NCBI GenBank assembly: GCA_963665005.2
Contig: CAXXTQ010000001.1
Span: 248,001 to 312,000 of the forward strand
Source of the DNA: G963665005 sp963665005
GTDB taxonomy: Bacteria; Bacillota; Clostridia; Christensenellales; SZUA-584
Length of the DNA: 64,000 nucleotides
Reading direction: 5' to 3'
Below, one piece after another: positions 52,037-61,640 of this stretch (positions are counted from its first letter, which is position 1; every line of letters begins with the position of its first letter). The position numbers were made by a program, and so were the translations under genes. The notes beneath the pieces were generated by a model. That model saw nothing but the letters and a program-made list of their open reading frames with translations. It was not told the DNA's origin and did no database searches.

Positions 52037-53023
52037 ATGGAACAAGCGATTTCTACAAACTCAAAGGATGAGTATTTCAGCGATCTTGTGAGCCGTTATG
52101 GCTTTTCTTATGCACGAAAGCGAAACGTGACCACCCTGACTGTTCCGGAAAGGATGGGAAGCGGATATATCAAAACAGTAAAGGCTAGCAATGACATTGA
52201 AGTAGGTATAATAGACATGTTTCTTCTTCATCCTATCATATCGTATTATGATGATTATCCGAATACCTGCGAAGCGGCGTATTGCCTCAGCGGTCATATT
52301 TTTTATTCAGAAACGGGCGTCGGAAAGGCGAACCTGCATAAAAACGAAATAGGATTGTACGCACTGCCCCGCAGCCGGGGGATGACGATGATACCCTCGT
52401 GCGAAAGGGTGCATGTTGTGTCGGTAGAATCGCAAAAGCCCTTTCATTATCGATTGCCGTACACAAAGAAGTGTACGCAGTATGATGATGCCTTAGTAAA
52501 AAGCTTATTACAGCAGCTGGTCAAGCCCAAAAAGGTCTACGCAAAGATACATAACTATTTCAGTCAGATAGTAGAAAACGATATCAGCAGTGAATTAAAA
52601 GACACATACCTTGATTCGCTGGGCAAGGTATTGCTGTCCGATTTGTGGCAGGAAAATATCATACTCCCCCTGACCGGAGGAAAACGGACTATCTGCTCCG
52701 GCTTCGAAAAAAAAGCTCTGCGAAAAGCAAAAGAAATCTTATCCAAAAATTACTCCGCTCCTCCAACTATTCCTGAGCTGGCCAGGATGGTTGTGCTGAA
52801 CGAACACAAGCTGAAGGTCGGCTTCCGTGAAATGTACGGCAAAAGCATATACGAATATGTCCGCAGCTTAAGAATGAAGAATGCAAGCCACCTGCTTGAA
52901 AACCTTGATTTGAGCATCGGCGAGATCGCAGGGATGGTGGGTTATGTTAACACCAGCCACTTTGCCCGTGCTTTTAGAATCAAATATGGTTTAAACCCCA
53001 GTGATTTTCGTCTCGGAGTATAA
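52037..53023 (+). CDS. AraC-type regulator of the siderophore locus
   Basis: 328 residues. The C-terminal 100 residues form a double helix-turn-helix AraC domain (IPELARMVVLNEHKLKVGF, YEYVRSLRMKNASHLLE, IGEIAGMVGYVNTSHFARAF). The N-terminal 200 residues look like the ligand-binding part of YbtA/PchR-type regulators, which bind a ferric siderophore and activate its transporter genes. It is preceded by the iron box at 52000 and followed 110 bp later by the ABC exporter/importer pair. It should thus be off when iron is plentiful and on when a siderophore is available. Confidence 0.85.
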   Translation: MEQAISTNSKDEYFSDLVSRYGFSYARKRNVTTLTVPERMGSGYIKTVKASNDIEVGIIDMFLLHPIISYYDDYPNTCEAAYCLSGHIFYSETGVGKANLHKNEIGLYALPRSRGMTMIPSCERVHVVSVESQKPFHYRLPYTKKCTQYDDALVKSLLQQLVKPKKVYAKIHNYFSQIVENDISSELKDTYLDSLGKVLLSDLWQENIILPLTGGKRTICSGFEKKALRKAKEILSKNYSAPPTIPELARMVVLNEHKLKVGFREMYGKSIYEYVRSLRMKNASHLLENLDLSIGEIAGMVGYVNTSHFARAFRIKYGLNPSDFRLGV

Positions 53024-53133
53024 ATAATCCCAATCGGAGCGGTGAAAATCCGTTTCGGGGCGGCATAAAAGCAAATAAAAGGATAGAATGGGCATTGAGG
53101 AATCAGTGCTCATTTTTTTAAGGAGACAACCGG

Positions 53134-54915
53134 ATGACTAAACGAAATAGAAAAAAGGGGCTTTGGGCGATCATGGCCCCGGTAAGCCGCTATATAAAAG
53201 CGGCCATAGGCCTTTCGGCGTTCGGCGGGATAAGCGCGCTTTTCGGATATGTTTTCCTGGCGTATGTGCTTTCAATCGCTACAGGCGGAAGCATAACGCT
53301 TTTCGGGCTGGTGTTGCATTTCAATCCAGCGTTTTTGATACTGGCGCTGGTGGTAATACTTTCTTTCGTTATCAAATATTATTCGACTGTCGTATCACAC
53401 CTTGGCGCTTTTAAGCTGGAGGAGATATTGAGAACGAATATTACCACGCATCTGGCAAAGGTGCCGTTGGGATATATCACCTCCACAGGTACGGGCGCTT
53501 TTAAAAAAGTTTTGCTGGACGACGTCAAAAACCTTCATGCCTTCGTCGCAGACAGCACGCCGATGATCGGCAGGAGCATCGCCACGCCTGCCGCATCCCT
53601 CGCCGCCCTTATCATCATCGATTACAGGCTGGCAGTTGTCGCACTCTGCGTATTACTGCTCGGTACTGCAATCATGTATTTCGTTATGAAGGATGAAGCC
53701 AGCCGCAGGAGTAAATATGAGCAGAGCCAGTCGGATATCAACAAGGCGGTGATTGAGTTCGTTCAGGCGATGCCGGTTGTCAGGACGTTTGACGACGGTA
53801 CAACTTCTTTTAAGCGCTACAATAAAGCGCTTCATCGCTACCGCATCCATCTGAAAGCATGGATTACGGCGACAAGCACGCCTGCCAGAATCTCCATGAT
53901 TATACTAAGCCCGATGCCGACACTGATTGCGGTCACAATAGCGGGTATCTTTTTTGTGTCGGGCGGCAACTTATCTTTTGCCGTTTTCATTGGCGCACTG
54001 CTTGTCAGCACCGGTATGGCGGACGCTTTGATGCCGCTGATGTGGGCGAGCGAGTTTATCAAAAAATCTCAGGCGGCGGCCATCAGAATCCATGAAATCA
54101 TGGAGTTGCCCGAGCTTGAAAGCGCCTCGGATTTTCAAAAGCCAACAAGGTTTGATGTTGTTTTTGACAACGTCTCATTTAAGTATAATGAAAAAGACCC
54201 TTATGCGCTTAAAAATGTCAGCTTCAGCGTCCCGCAAAACACGACCACCGCGTTGGTGGGGCCCAGCGGCGCCGGTAAAAGCACCGTTGCCAAGCTCATC
54301 CCCAGGTTCTGGGACGTAAAGGAAGGCAGTATAAAAATAGGCGGGATAGATATAAGAAATATGGATGCCGCTGCGCTTATGGATACCGTTTCGTTCGTTT
54401 TTCAGGATACGTTTTTATTCAACGATACGCTGGCAAACAATATCAAAATCGCCAACGACAACGCAACGGACGAAGCTATGATAGAGGCCGCAAAAGCGGC
54501 GCAGATTCATGATTTTATTATGAGCTTGCCGGACGGATACGAAACAATGGCCGGCGAGCGGGGCACAAGCCTATCCGGCGGACAGAAGCAAAGGATTACG
54601 ATTGCACGGGCCATATTAAGAAACGCTCCGGTTGTTGTCCTTGATGAAGCGACGGCCTTTGCCGACCCGGAAAACGAAGAAGAGATCATCAAAGCGCTTT
54701 CAAACCTGATGAAAGACAAAACGGTCATCGTCATTGCACATCGGCTGTCCACCATCAAGGACGTTGAGCAGATCGTGGTTTTTGACCGGGGCGAGATAAC
54801 GGAAACAGGCCGGCATGACGCGCTGCTGAAAAAGCAGGGAATATACGAGAAGCTGTGGCGCAATTTTGAAAAAGCGCAGAATTGGGATCTGCACCATGCG
54901 GGAGATGCAAAATGA
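53134..54915 (+). CDS. ABC transporter with fused permease and ATPase (IrtA/YbtP-like), first subunit
   Basis: 593 residues: an exporter-type six-helix membrane domain (about 15-310) and an ATPase domain with Walker A GPSGAGKST, signature LSGGQKQR and Walker B VVVLDEATAFADPENEEE. IrtAB and YbtPQ have this exporter fold but import ferric siderophores. The gene starts with AAGGAGACAACCGG before the ATG and ends four bases into the second subunit gene (ATGA). The AraC regulator before it and the iron box support a ferric-siderophore importer. The GC content here is visibly higher than in the first 50 kb. Confidence 0.88.
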   Translation: MTKRNRKKGLWAIMAPVSRYIKAAIGLSAFGGISALFGYVFLAYVLSIATGGSITLFGLVLHFNPAFLILALVVILSFVIKYYSTVVSHLGAFKLEEILRTNITTHLAKVPLGYITSTGTGAFKKVLLDDVKNLHAFVADSTPMIGRSIATPAASLAALIIIDYRLAVVALCVLLLGTAIMYFVMKDEASRRSKYEQSQSDINKAVIEFVQAMPVVRTFDDGTTSFKRYNKALHRYRIHLKAWITATSTPARISMIILSPMPTLIAVTIAGIFFVSGGNLSFAVFIGALLVSTGMADALMPLMWASEFIKKSQAAAIRIHEIMELPELESASDFQKPTRFDVVFDNVSFKYNEKDPYALKNVSFSVPQNTTTALVGPSGAGKSTVAKLIPRFWDVKEGSIKIGGIDIRNMDAAALMDTVSFVFQDTFLFNDTLANNIKIANDNATDEAMIEAAKAAQIHDFIMSLPDGYETMAGERGTSLSGGQKQRITIARAILRNAPVVVLDEATAFADPENEEEIIKALSNLMKDKTVIVIAHRLSTIKDVEQIVVFDRGEITETGRHDALLKKQGIYEKLWRNFEKAQNWDLHHAGDAK

Positions 54916-56681
54916 GAAAACTTAAGTTTACGTCCGTTTTCAACATTTACAAATTGACGATGGAGCTGGCGGGGGAAAGAGCGGCCAGCTTCAAAAAAAG
55001 CCTGATTTATTTTGCAGTCGCCTTTGTGCTGCAGGGGCTTGCGTTCGGGTTGTTTTACCCGCTTTTAACGCGCCTGTTTGACGGGTCTGTCGTGATTATG
55101 GATGTGCTGCCTTGCCTTGGGCTGATGGTTGTTCTTTGCGCCATATCCTCTGTAGCAAAATGGAAAGGGTATGACTTTGATTACACGGGCAACATCGTCG
55201 ATATCACGCACGACTTGAGAACAAAGCTGGGCGCCTGCCTGAGAAGGATGCCCCTGGAGAAATTATCCGACTATAAAACGGGCGAGCTGAACGCCATATT
55301 TTCGAGCAATGTGGATGATTCCGTGTTGCATATGGGCTCGGTTGCCGCCATGCTATTGGAGTTGGTGATTGTTCCGGTTACCATTGTTGCCGTCACGTTT
55401 TTCGTTGATTGGCGGCTGGCGGTTCTCATGCTGCTGCTTTTTCCGCTGTCCATACCGATTTGTCGTTGGATGAGAAGGCTTGCCCTTGATGAAAAGACAG
55501 AGCTCGCCCTTGCCAATGCGGCGCTTGAATCGGGATTCATCGAGTATATTCAAGGGCTGCCAGTGCTAAGAGCCGTCAACAAGACGGGCATTAACGCTCA
55601 GAACCTGCAGGGTTCTATCAAGTATGTCAGGTCGGTGCAAAAGAAAGGGCTTTATAAGCAGCAGTTCCCGTTTGTTTTAATGGGTGTTTTGATGGAAGCT
55701 ATACTCCTCATCATCTTATTAGTTGGCGCATGGTTTGTCGGCGGGCATACGCTGGCTCTGGTGACACTGGGCGCCGGTATTGTGATCGTTGCCAGGCTGA
55801 CAGAGCCTTTATCGTTGTTCCTGGGCGTTGTCACTTTGTTTGATTTGATGGATTCCTCGTTTAAAAGAATCAAGTCGATACTGGAAACAGAGCCGCTCAA
55901 AACCGACAAGCCTGCCGGAACGCCGGAAAATTTTGATATAGCGTTCAGCCATGTGGATTTTACTTACGCCGGACAGGATATGAAAGCGATCAACGATATC
56001 AGCTTTTACATCCCAAACCGGACGATGACGGCCATCGTCGGGCATTCGGGCTGCGGCAAGACGACGCTGACCCGGCTGATGATGCGATATGCAGATGTTC
56101 AACGGGGGAATATCAAAATCGGCGGCGTTAATATTAAGAATATGAACCCTGATGATTTGATGAAATATATATCCGTGGTGTTTCAGGATGTCTATTTGTT
56201 TGACGACACAATTTTAAGCAATATCAAGATGGCTAATCCAAATGCAACGGATAAAGAAGTGGAAGCGGCGGCAAACGCGGCCCACTGCCATGAGTTTATA
56301 TCAAGACTGCCGGATGGATACGATACAAAGGTGGGTGATATCGGAGGAAGCCTGTCCGGCGGAGAACGGCAAAGAATCAGCATAGCGCGGGCCATCTTAA
56401 AGGATGCGCCGATCGTGATTCTGGATGAGCCGACCGCTGCACTGGATACCGAAAGCGAGGTAGCGGTGCAAAATGCGATCGATAAGCTTGTGGAGGATAA
56501 GACCGTTATTGTGATTGCCCACCGGCTGTCGACGATTGCGGGGGCGGATCATATACTGGTCGTCGATAACGGAACAGTCATAGAAAGCGGGAAACACGGC
56601 GAGCTGGTGGCTAAGAGAGGAAAATATTATAATATGTGGGCCGCGCAGCAACGAGTGAAAGAGTGGCATATAGATGCATAG
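54912..56681 (+). CDS. ABC transporter with fused permease and ATPase (IrtB/YbtQ-like), second subunit
   Basis: 589 residues from the ATG that overlaps the first subunit's stop. The membrane domain spans about 25-315; the ATPase domain shows Walker A GHSGCGKTT, signature LSGGERQR and Walker B VILDEPTAALD. It forms a heterodimer with the protein encoded directly upstream. Both ATPase sites look complete, unlike many heterodimeric exporters where one is degenerate. It converges with the ferric ATPase gene, with only 40 bp between their stops. Confidence 0.88.
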   Translation: MRKLKFTSVFNIYKLTMELAGERAASFKKSLIYFAVAFVLQGLAFGLFYPLLTRLFDGSVVIMDVLPCLGLMVVLCAISSVAKWKGYDFDYTGNIVDITHDLRTKLGACLRRMPLEKLSDYKTGELNAIFSSNVDDSVLHMGSVAAMLLELVIVPVTIVAVTFFVDWRLAVLMLLLFPLSIPICRWMRRLALDEKTELALANAALESGFIEYIQGLPVLRAVNKTGINAQNLQGSIKYVRSVQKKGLYKQQFPFVLMGVLMEAILLIILLVGAWFVGGHTLALVTLGAGIVIVARLTEPLSLFLGVVTLFDLMDSSFKRIKSILETEPLKTDKPAGTPENFDIAFSHVDFTYAGQDMKAINDISFYIPNRTMTAIVGHSGCGKTTLTRLMMRYADVQRGNIKIGGVNIKNMNPDDLMKYISVVFQDVYLFDDTILSNIKMANPNATDKEVEAAANAAHCHEFISRLPDGYDTKVGDIGGSLSGGERQRISIARAILKDAPIVILDEPTAALDTESEVAVQNAIDKLVEDKTVIVIAHRLSTIAGADHILVVDNGTVIESGKHGELVAKRGKYYNMWAAQQRVKEWHIDA

Positions 56682-56721
56682 GCGGACGGCTGCGATTAAG
56701 CCTGTTTTTACATAAGGATAC

Positions 56722-57723
56722 CTATATCAAATGATATCTTTTTATATCAAAGGTAACGTGGTTTCCCTTTTCGAAATTTTTGTCACCTGGTATAAACGCC
56801 AAAAGTTTTACTCCGCCCGTTTCAATCAGATATTCAGTTCGGTCGCCTTTATAGAATAAGTCTTTAACGACACCCTTGTATGCGCCGTCCTCTTTAATCT
56901 CAATGTCTTCAGGCCGAACCGTAACAGCCTGCCCCGCTCGGCAGTGTTTAAAGAATTTTGGGCATCCGTGATCGCATGGTTTAAAAATATTGTTTTTACC
57001 CACAAAGCGTGCAACAAACAGATTCTTACTGTGGTGATAGATGTCCCATGGCGTGCCCTGCTGCATAATGCGCCCGTCCTTCATCACAACAATACGGTCG
57101 GCAATGTCGAACGCTTCGCTCTGGTCGTGCGTGACATAGATCATGGTGATATTAAGCCGCTGCTGAATGTCCTTGATCTCGCGAATCAGCGACGTTTTTA
57201 AGTGGGCATCGAGGTTAGCAAGCGGCTCGTCGAGAAGCAGCATGGACGGATGGTAGACCAGAGACCGTGCCAGCGCAATGCGCTGCTTTTCACCCCCGGA
57301 AAGCTCGCCCGGGTAGCGGTGGTGTTCAAAACCTTGCATATGGACTGTATCAAGTATTTCGGCGACACTTTGTTGAATTTGACGCTTAGTATATTTGCGG
57401 GCTTTCAAAGGAAAAGCGATGTTTTCCGCTACACTCATATGCGGCCAAAGTGCGTATGACTGGAATACGAAGCCGATATTGCGCTGCTCCGCAGGCATAT
57501 TAACACGCTCTTTCCGGCTAAAAAAACAGGTGTCTCCAAATTCAATGCTGCCATCGTTTGGTTTTATAAGGCCGCTGACCGCGGTCAGCAGCGTGCTTTT
57601 GCCGCAGCCACTTGGCCCCAGTATCACGGCAAGCTCCCCGCTATTGATATGCAAGTCAAAATGATGCAGCACCGGCGCCGCCCCATACGAGACACTCAGA
57701 TTGTCAATTATTAAATCATTCAT
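56722..57723 (-). CDS. fbpC: Ferric iron ABC transporter ATPase (FbpC-like)
   Basis: 333 residues. Walker A GPSGCGKST, signature LSGGEKQR, Walker B LLLDEPLANLD, and a short C-terminal TOBE-like region (TVRPEDIEIKEDG). A Cys/His-rich patch NIFKPCDHGCPKFFKHC near residue 250 is unusual for FbpC and could bind metal. The gene overlaps the permease gene by eight bases. It drives uptake of Fe3+ delivered by the lipoprotein at 59406-60545. Confidence 0.85.
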   Translation of the reverse strand: MNDLIIDNLSVSYGAAPVLHHFDLHINSGELAVILGPSGCGKSTLLTAVSGLIKPNDGSIEFGDTCFFSRKERVNMPAEQRNIGFVFQSYALWPHMSVAENIAFPLKARKYTKRQIQQSVAEILDTVHMQGFEHHRYPGELSGGEKQRIALARSLVYHPSMLLLDEPLANLDAHLKTSLIREIKDIQQRLNITMIYVTHDQSEAFDIADRIVVMKDGRIMQQGTPWDIYHHSKNLFVARFVGKNNIFKPCDHGCPKFFKHCRAGQAVTVRPEDIEIKEDGAYKGVVKDLFYKGDRTEYLIETGGVKLLAFIPGDKNFEKGNHVTFDIKRYHLI

Positions 57724-59425
57724 AGGGATCGTATCCTTTCGAACCGAATCTTCGTAATATCAGGTTTCCCGCCACACTGAGCGCAATCACCACGACGGAA
57801 ACGGTGGAGGTCATTTCAAGCCCGTACGAGTTGGATTGTATGGTGAACATCATGACGCCCAGCGTCTGGGTATTTGTTGTATACAGCAGCAGGGATATGG
57901 GTATTTCCTTCAATGAAATGAGAAAACAAATGATAACACCGGCGATCAGGCTGTTTTTGATCTGAGGCATAAAAAGCCGGGTATACCGGGCTGTCAGCCC
58001 GATCCCCATGGTCTGGGCTGCATAATCCATCGCGGGATCAAAATTTTCCGCCGTGCCCATCATCTGTTTTATGCATATCGGAGTAAACAGCACGGCATAG
58101 GTGACGATAACGATGGCACCGGTACCGTACAGCTTAAACGGCTCATTGATCCACGCAAACATGGCAGCCACGGCGAGTATCATATTGGGGATGGCAATGG
58201 GCAGCTGCGCAATACCCATCAACCATTTTGCCACACGGCTGCGCTTATACTTATAAAAGTATACGGTCAGGCTGGCAAAAAAAGCAGCGGCCGTTGCGGC
58301 GGCAATGCCGAAAAACAGGCTGTTCAAAAGCGGACGTGTAAGCAGGTTTTCGTTGGAAAACAGCTTGGCGTAATTACCAAGTGTGAGGTTTTCGATGCTC
58401 AGATCGAGCCCCCAGCGTTTGAAAAACGACGAGATGATTATCGTGGCAAAGGGAATGGCGATTGTCAATACAAAAAATATAATAATGGCGATATTGACTG
58501 GCTTGCGCCACTTCCCCAGCTTGATGTGGGACGGCTGACCTTTCTGAGTTGGTGAGGCAATATCGAACTTCCGATTTTTAAGCGCCCGTTCGGAAAGCAG
58601 GAACAGCAGCAGGGATATCACAATCAACAGCAAAGAGAGTACGGCAACTACCGGCAGATTTAGGTCGGACATGGCGCTGAAAATCCGTGTGGTCAATACC
58701 GCTTCACCTGTGGTAGAAGCAAGCTGTGCGGGCACGCTGAAGTTGGCCATACTGCGGCTGACAACCAGCAGGCCCGTTGAGATAAACGACGGTATGACAA
58801 GCGGCAATATAACAGTGAAAATGATGCGTGATTTCTTAGCGCCGCAAACATAAGCGCTTTGTTCCATCACACCGCCCAAAAGCTTCAGCGCATTGCTTAC
58901 GCCATAATACACAAGCGGATACAGATGCAGCATCAATACAAGAGCCGCCGCACCAATCGAGTAGCCATTAAAGTTATATGACATTTCCGGGAACACCGTC
59001 TGCAGCAGCCTATGCAGATATCCGCCCCGGCTGACCACTTCGATCCACGATATGGACAATATATATGCCGGGATCGTAAAGGCAAAAAACACACAGGTAT
59101 CCAGCGGTTTTTTGCGCTTATAGTCCGTTTTTTGCCGGATAAACGCCAGTGTGCCGCCGATCAGCCATGTGCCGGCCAGTACGCCGAGCCCCAGTTTCAG
59201 CGTATTCATCAGCGCTTTGTATGTCACGGGTGATGAAAACGCCTTGATATAACCCGCCAAGCTGAAAGCCCCGTCGTTGCGAAAGCTGCCGATGGCGAGC
59301 ATCATAATAGGGTATAGTATAAAAACAATTGCAATAAAAATCAGAATAAACGGGATCACACGGCCTGCGTGCAACCCCGTTTTTTGTCCTGGCTTATTTG
59401 TGTTTCTAGTAGAATATTGCCTCAT
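57716..59425 (-). CDS. fbpB: Ferric iron ABC transporter permease (FbpB-like, fused two-domain)
   Basis: 569 residues with about 12 membrane segments in two similar halves, each with a BPD_transp_1 coupling loop (VCGAKKSRIIFTVILPLVIP near 210 and AQTMGIGLTARYTRLFMPQI near 490). This fused form is typical of FbpB/SfuB/CysTW-type permeases. The start is taken at the ATG at 59425, which overlaps the end of the binding-protein gene by about 20 bases; a longer frame exists, but its N-terminus is Arg/Thr-rich and lies inside the neighbour. It forms the pore for free Fe3+. Confidence 0.85.
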   Translation of the reverse strand: MRQYSTRNTNKPGQKTGLHAGRVIPFILIFIAIVFILYPIMMLAIGSFRNDGAFSLAGYIKAFSSPVTYKALMNTLKLGLGVLAGTWLIGGTLAFIRQKTDYKRKKPLDTCVFFAFTIPAYILSISWIEVVSRGGYLHRLLQTVFPEMSYNFNGYSIGAAALVLMLHLYPLVYYGVSNALKLLGGVMEQSAYVCGAKKSRIIFTVILPLVIPSFISTGLLVVSRSMANFSVPAQLASTTGEAVLTTRIFSAMSDLNLPVVAVLSLLLIVISLLLFLLSERALKNRKFDIASPTQKGQPSHIKLGKWRKPVNIAIIIFFVLTIAIPFATIIISSFFKRWGLDLSIENLTLGNYAKLFSNENLLTRPLLNSLFFGIAAATAAAFFASLTVYFYKYKRSRVAKWLMGIAQLPIAIPNMILAVAAMFAWINEPFKLYGTGAIVIVTYAVLFTPICIKQMMGTAENFDPAMDYAAQTMGIGLTARYTRLFMPQIKNSLIAGVIICFLISLKEIPISLLLYTTNTQTLGVMMFTIQSNSYGLEMTSTVSVVVIALSVAGNLILRRFGSKGYDPYE

Positions 59426-60545
59426 AATCGCTCTTGATCGTGTCCTCGTTTGCACTCGCCTGATCCCAGTCTACCGAATATACCTCGACGCCCTCAGGCA
59501 AATAGGTGTTTTTTATATCGGTTCGGACGCTGACAAACCCAAAGTTAGTAGTAATCGTCTGCGCCTTCTTGGAAAGCAGGAAGTTAACAAATTTTTTCGC
59601 AATCGCTTCTTGCTCATCGCTTCGTGCATCGCTGACCGGAATTGCTACCGGGCGCTGTATGGCAATCACGCCTTCGCTGGGCCAAACGATTTGCAGTGGT
59701 ACGTCATAGCCTTCTTTCTTCCCTTTGTTCTGCAGCCGGATTACGCCGTCGTGTGGTGCAATGCCGACAGTAAACTGCCCTTCCATGATTTTGGATGGCA
59801 CGAGCCCGTTAGATTTGGCAAGCAGTAAGCTGTTATCCTTAAGCGCTTGGAAGTAGTTGGAACTGTTACCCTCCAGTTCGTACAGCGCACATGCAATGGC
59901 AAATGCCGTTGAGGACTGGGTGGCGTCCGCCATCACGACCAATTCCTGATACTGCGCGTCAGTCAGGTCGGCAAAGCTGGCGGGTACGTCTCCCTCAAGC
60001 ATATCTGTGTTGTATACGATGGTGATGTAACGCTCATTCACCAACACATAGTTTTTGTCGCTGACGATGTAATCCTCGCTGATGCTGGCGATATCGCTGA
60101 TTTCGAGTGGTTCTAGCAGGCCTTCGCCGTCAAGCAGGTTGTAAACCAACGGGTCGGAGCCCCAGACGACATCGGCCTGTATGCTGCCAGCCTCGCTTTC
60201 CGTCCATACTTTGCTTCTCAGTTCGCCGCAGCTCATAATAACGAAATCGCACACATCGCCGTTTTGTTCTTCAAACGCCTCTTCCAGCTTGTTCAACATG
60301 GCTTCCGGGCCGGACAGATATACTGTTATTTTTTCATTGGTAACCGTATCCGCCGTATCGTCGTTATTTACCGTGTTATTAGCATCCGTATCGTTTGTGG
60401 TATCAGGAGTATCCGAACCGACGGTGGATTCAGTGGATGTTTGGTCCTCCACCGTCTGGTCTTCAGCCATATCAGCCGTATTCGCGCATGCGACTAGCGC
60501 AAATACCAAAACAAGTGACAACGCTATGAGTATTATTTTTTTCAT
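59406..60545 (-). CDS. fbpA: Ferric iron-binding lipoprotein (FbpA-like)
   Basis: 379 residues. The signal peptide ends in VFALVAC, followed by a 45-residue Asp/Thr/Ser/Val-rich spacer. From about residue 70 the family fold begins (KITVYLSGPEAMLNKLEEAFE), and QADVVWGSDPLVYNLL is typical of the iron(III)-binding group. AAAGGAGGGGAAA precedes the ATG. It is controlled from the promoter and iron box at 60582-60635. It captures Fe3+ outside the cell and delivers it to FbpB. Confidence 0.85.
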   Translation of the reverse strand: MKKIILIALSLVLVFALVACANTADMAEDQTVEDQTSTESTVGSDTPDTTNDTDANNTVNNDDTADTVTNEKITVYLSGPEAMLNKLEEAFEEQNGDVCDFVIMSCGELRSKVWTESEAGSIQADVVWGSDPLVYNLLDGEGLLEPLEISDIASISEDYIVSDKNYVLVNERYITIVYNTDMLEGDVPASFADLTDAQYQELVVMADATQSSTAFAIACALYELEGNSSNYFQALKDNSLLLAKSNGLVPSKIMEGQFTVGIAPHDGVIRLQNKGKKEGYDVPLQIVWPSEGVIAIQRPVAIPVSDARSDEQEAIAKKFVNFLLSKKAQTITTNFGFVSVRTDIKNTYLPEGVEVYSVDWDQASANEDTIKSDYEAIFY

Positions 60546-60581
60546 TTTCCCCTCCTTTTGTAGTGAGTATTATAATTTAAT

Positions 60582-60599
60582 AGTTAGCATACGCTAACC
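60582..60599. promoter_or_regulatory. Iron-regulon operator 2
   Basis: AGTTAGC-ATAC-GCTAACC, with seven of eight outer positions symmetric, placed directly after the -10 box of the FbpA promoter. Confidence 0.75.
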
Positions 60600-60606
60600 T
60601 CTATGC

Positions 60607-60635
60607 ATTATATATAACAAAAAAGTATATGTCAA
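60607..60635 (-). promoter_or_regulatory. Consensus promoter of the ferric transporter operon
   Basis: On the minus strand TTGACA (60635-60630) and TATAAT (60612-60607) with a 17-base spacer, both perfect. Confidence 0.8.
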
Positions 60636-60720
60636 TAACAAAATTGGAGCCAACAAGAACCCGGCCATACATTATCATTCGGCTGTCCCTCTGTTTATAC
60701 AGGTTAAAATGCTGTAATCA

Positions 60721-60749
60721 TTGACATTAAGGTTAATTACTCATATAAT
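60721..60749 (+). promoter_or_regulatory. Consensus promoter of the methyltransferase gene
   Basis: TTGACA (60721-60726) and TATAAT (60744-60749), 17 bases apart, both perfect, followed after one base by the operator. Confidence 0.8.
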
Positions 60750-60750
60750 A

Positions 60751-60768
60751 AGTTAGCAAAAGCTAACT
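60751..60768. promoter_or_regulatory. Iron-regulon operator 3 (perfect palindrome)
   Basis: AGTTAGC-AAAA-GCTAACT, the most symmetric of the four copies, immediately downstream of the -10 box. Confidence 0.8.
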
Positions 60769-60795
60769 ATAAAGCCGTAAGGATGAATACATAAA

Positions 60796-61587
60796 ATGAA
60801 ACCGCAATATAAAAACTGGGTACCCAAAGGGATGATTGTTGGATTTACATGCGCTGCCGCTTTTCTGCTTGCAGCAGCATTTTTATTTGCCGCCACGAAT
60901 ATTATTGCAAACGGAATGCTCAAATGGATATTGGCCGCTGTTTTCGGCGTCGCTTTTATAGTCATCGCAGGCATTTCAATATGGTGCATACAAGCCTATG
61001 CTGCGTTTTCCTATGACGGAAAAAGACAACTTTCAAAGCAGATCATCGAAGGAATTGCGAAATATATATCTGTGCCAGAAGGCGGAAAAGTATTGGATGT
61101 CGGCTGCGGAAGCGGCGCTTTGGCCATTGCCTGTGCAAAGAAAAACCCAGGCGGAACATCCATCGGGCTGGACCGCTGGGGCAAGGAATATTCTTCGTTT
61201 AACAAAACGCTTTGTGAAAATAACGCCAAAGCCGAAGGCACGCCAAACATAAGCTTTGTAAACGGAAACGCAGTAAAGCTCGACTTTCCCGACGAGAGCT
61301 TTGATGCCGTTACAAGCAACTATGTGTACCATAATATTCCCGGCATGAACAAACAGGAACTGCTCGCCGAAACTCTCCGTGTACTAAAAAAGGGTGGCAT
61401 CTTTGCAATACACGATATTATGTCCCCGCAAAGATACGGCGATATGAGTGTATTTGTGACAGGGCTGCAAAAGCGGGGCTATAAAAAGGTTGAGCTTATT
61501 GATACCGCAAACGGAATGTTTATGACGCCAAAAGAAGCAAAACGGCTCAGGCTCTGCGGCTCTAAGATTTTTTACGGCATCAAGTAA
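60796..61587 (+). CDS. Membrane-anchored SAM-dependent methyltransferase
   Basis: 263 residues. Two hydrophobic segments (about 15-36 and 41-65) anchor the protein; a class I methyltransferase domain follows with VLDVGCGSGALAIA near residue 97, VNGNAVKLDFPDESFDAV near 155 and LRVLKKGGIFAIHDI near 197. The substrate is unknown. It is under one of the strongest promoters in the window with a perfect iron-regulon operator, so it is probably made only in iron shortage. It may modify a siderophore, a menaquinone-like compound or a lipid. Its neighbours are FbpA (divergent) and the EFR1 protein (convergent). Confidence 0.82.
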   Translation: MKPQYKNWVPKGMIVGFTCAAAFLLAAAFLFAATNIIANGMLKWILAAVFGVAFIVIAGISIWCIQAYAAFSYDGKRQLSKQIIEGIAKYISVPEGGKVLDVGCGSGALAIACAKKNPGGTSIGLDRWGKEYSSFNKTLCENNAKAEGTPNISFVNGNAVKLDFPDESFDAVTSNYVYHNIPGMNKQELLAETLRVLKKGGIFAIHDIMSPQRYGDMSVFVTGLQKRGYKKVELIDTANGMFMTPKEAKRLRLCGSKIFYGIK

Positions 61588-61640
61588 ACCGGTGACGTTG
61601 CTGTACGATACATCATAAACCACTTTGACACATACCGCCT

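Noticed and set aside
56700..56750. A bidirectional terminator between the converging ABC and FbpC genes
   Set aside because: ATATCA/TGATAT with a short T-run is present but has only six base pairs and a two-base loop, too weak to call.
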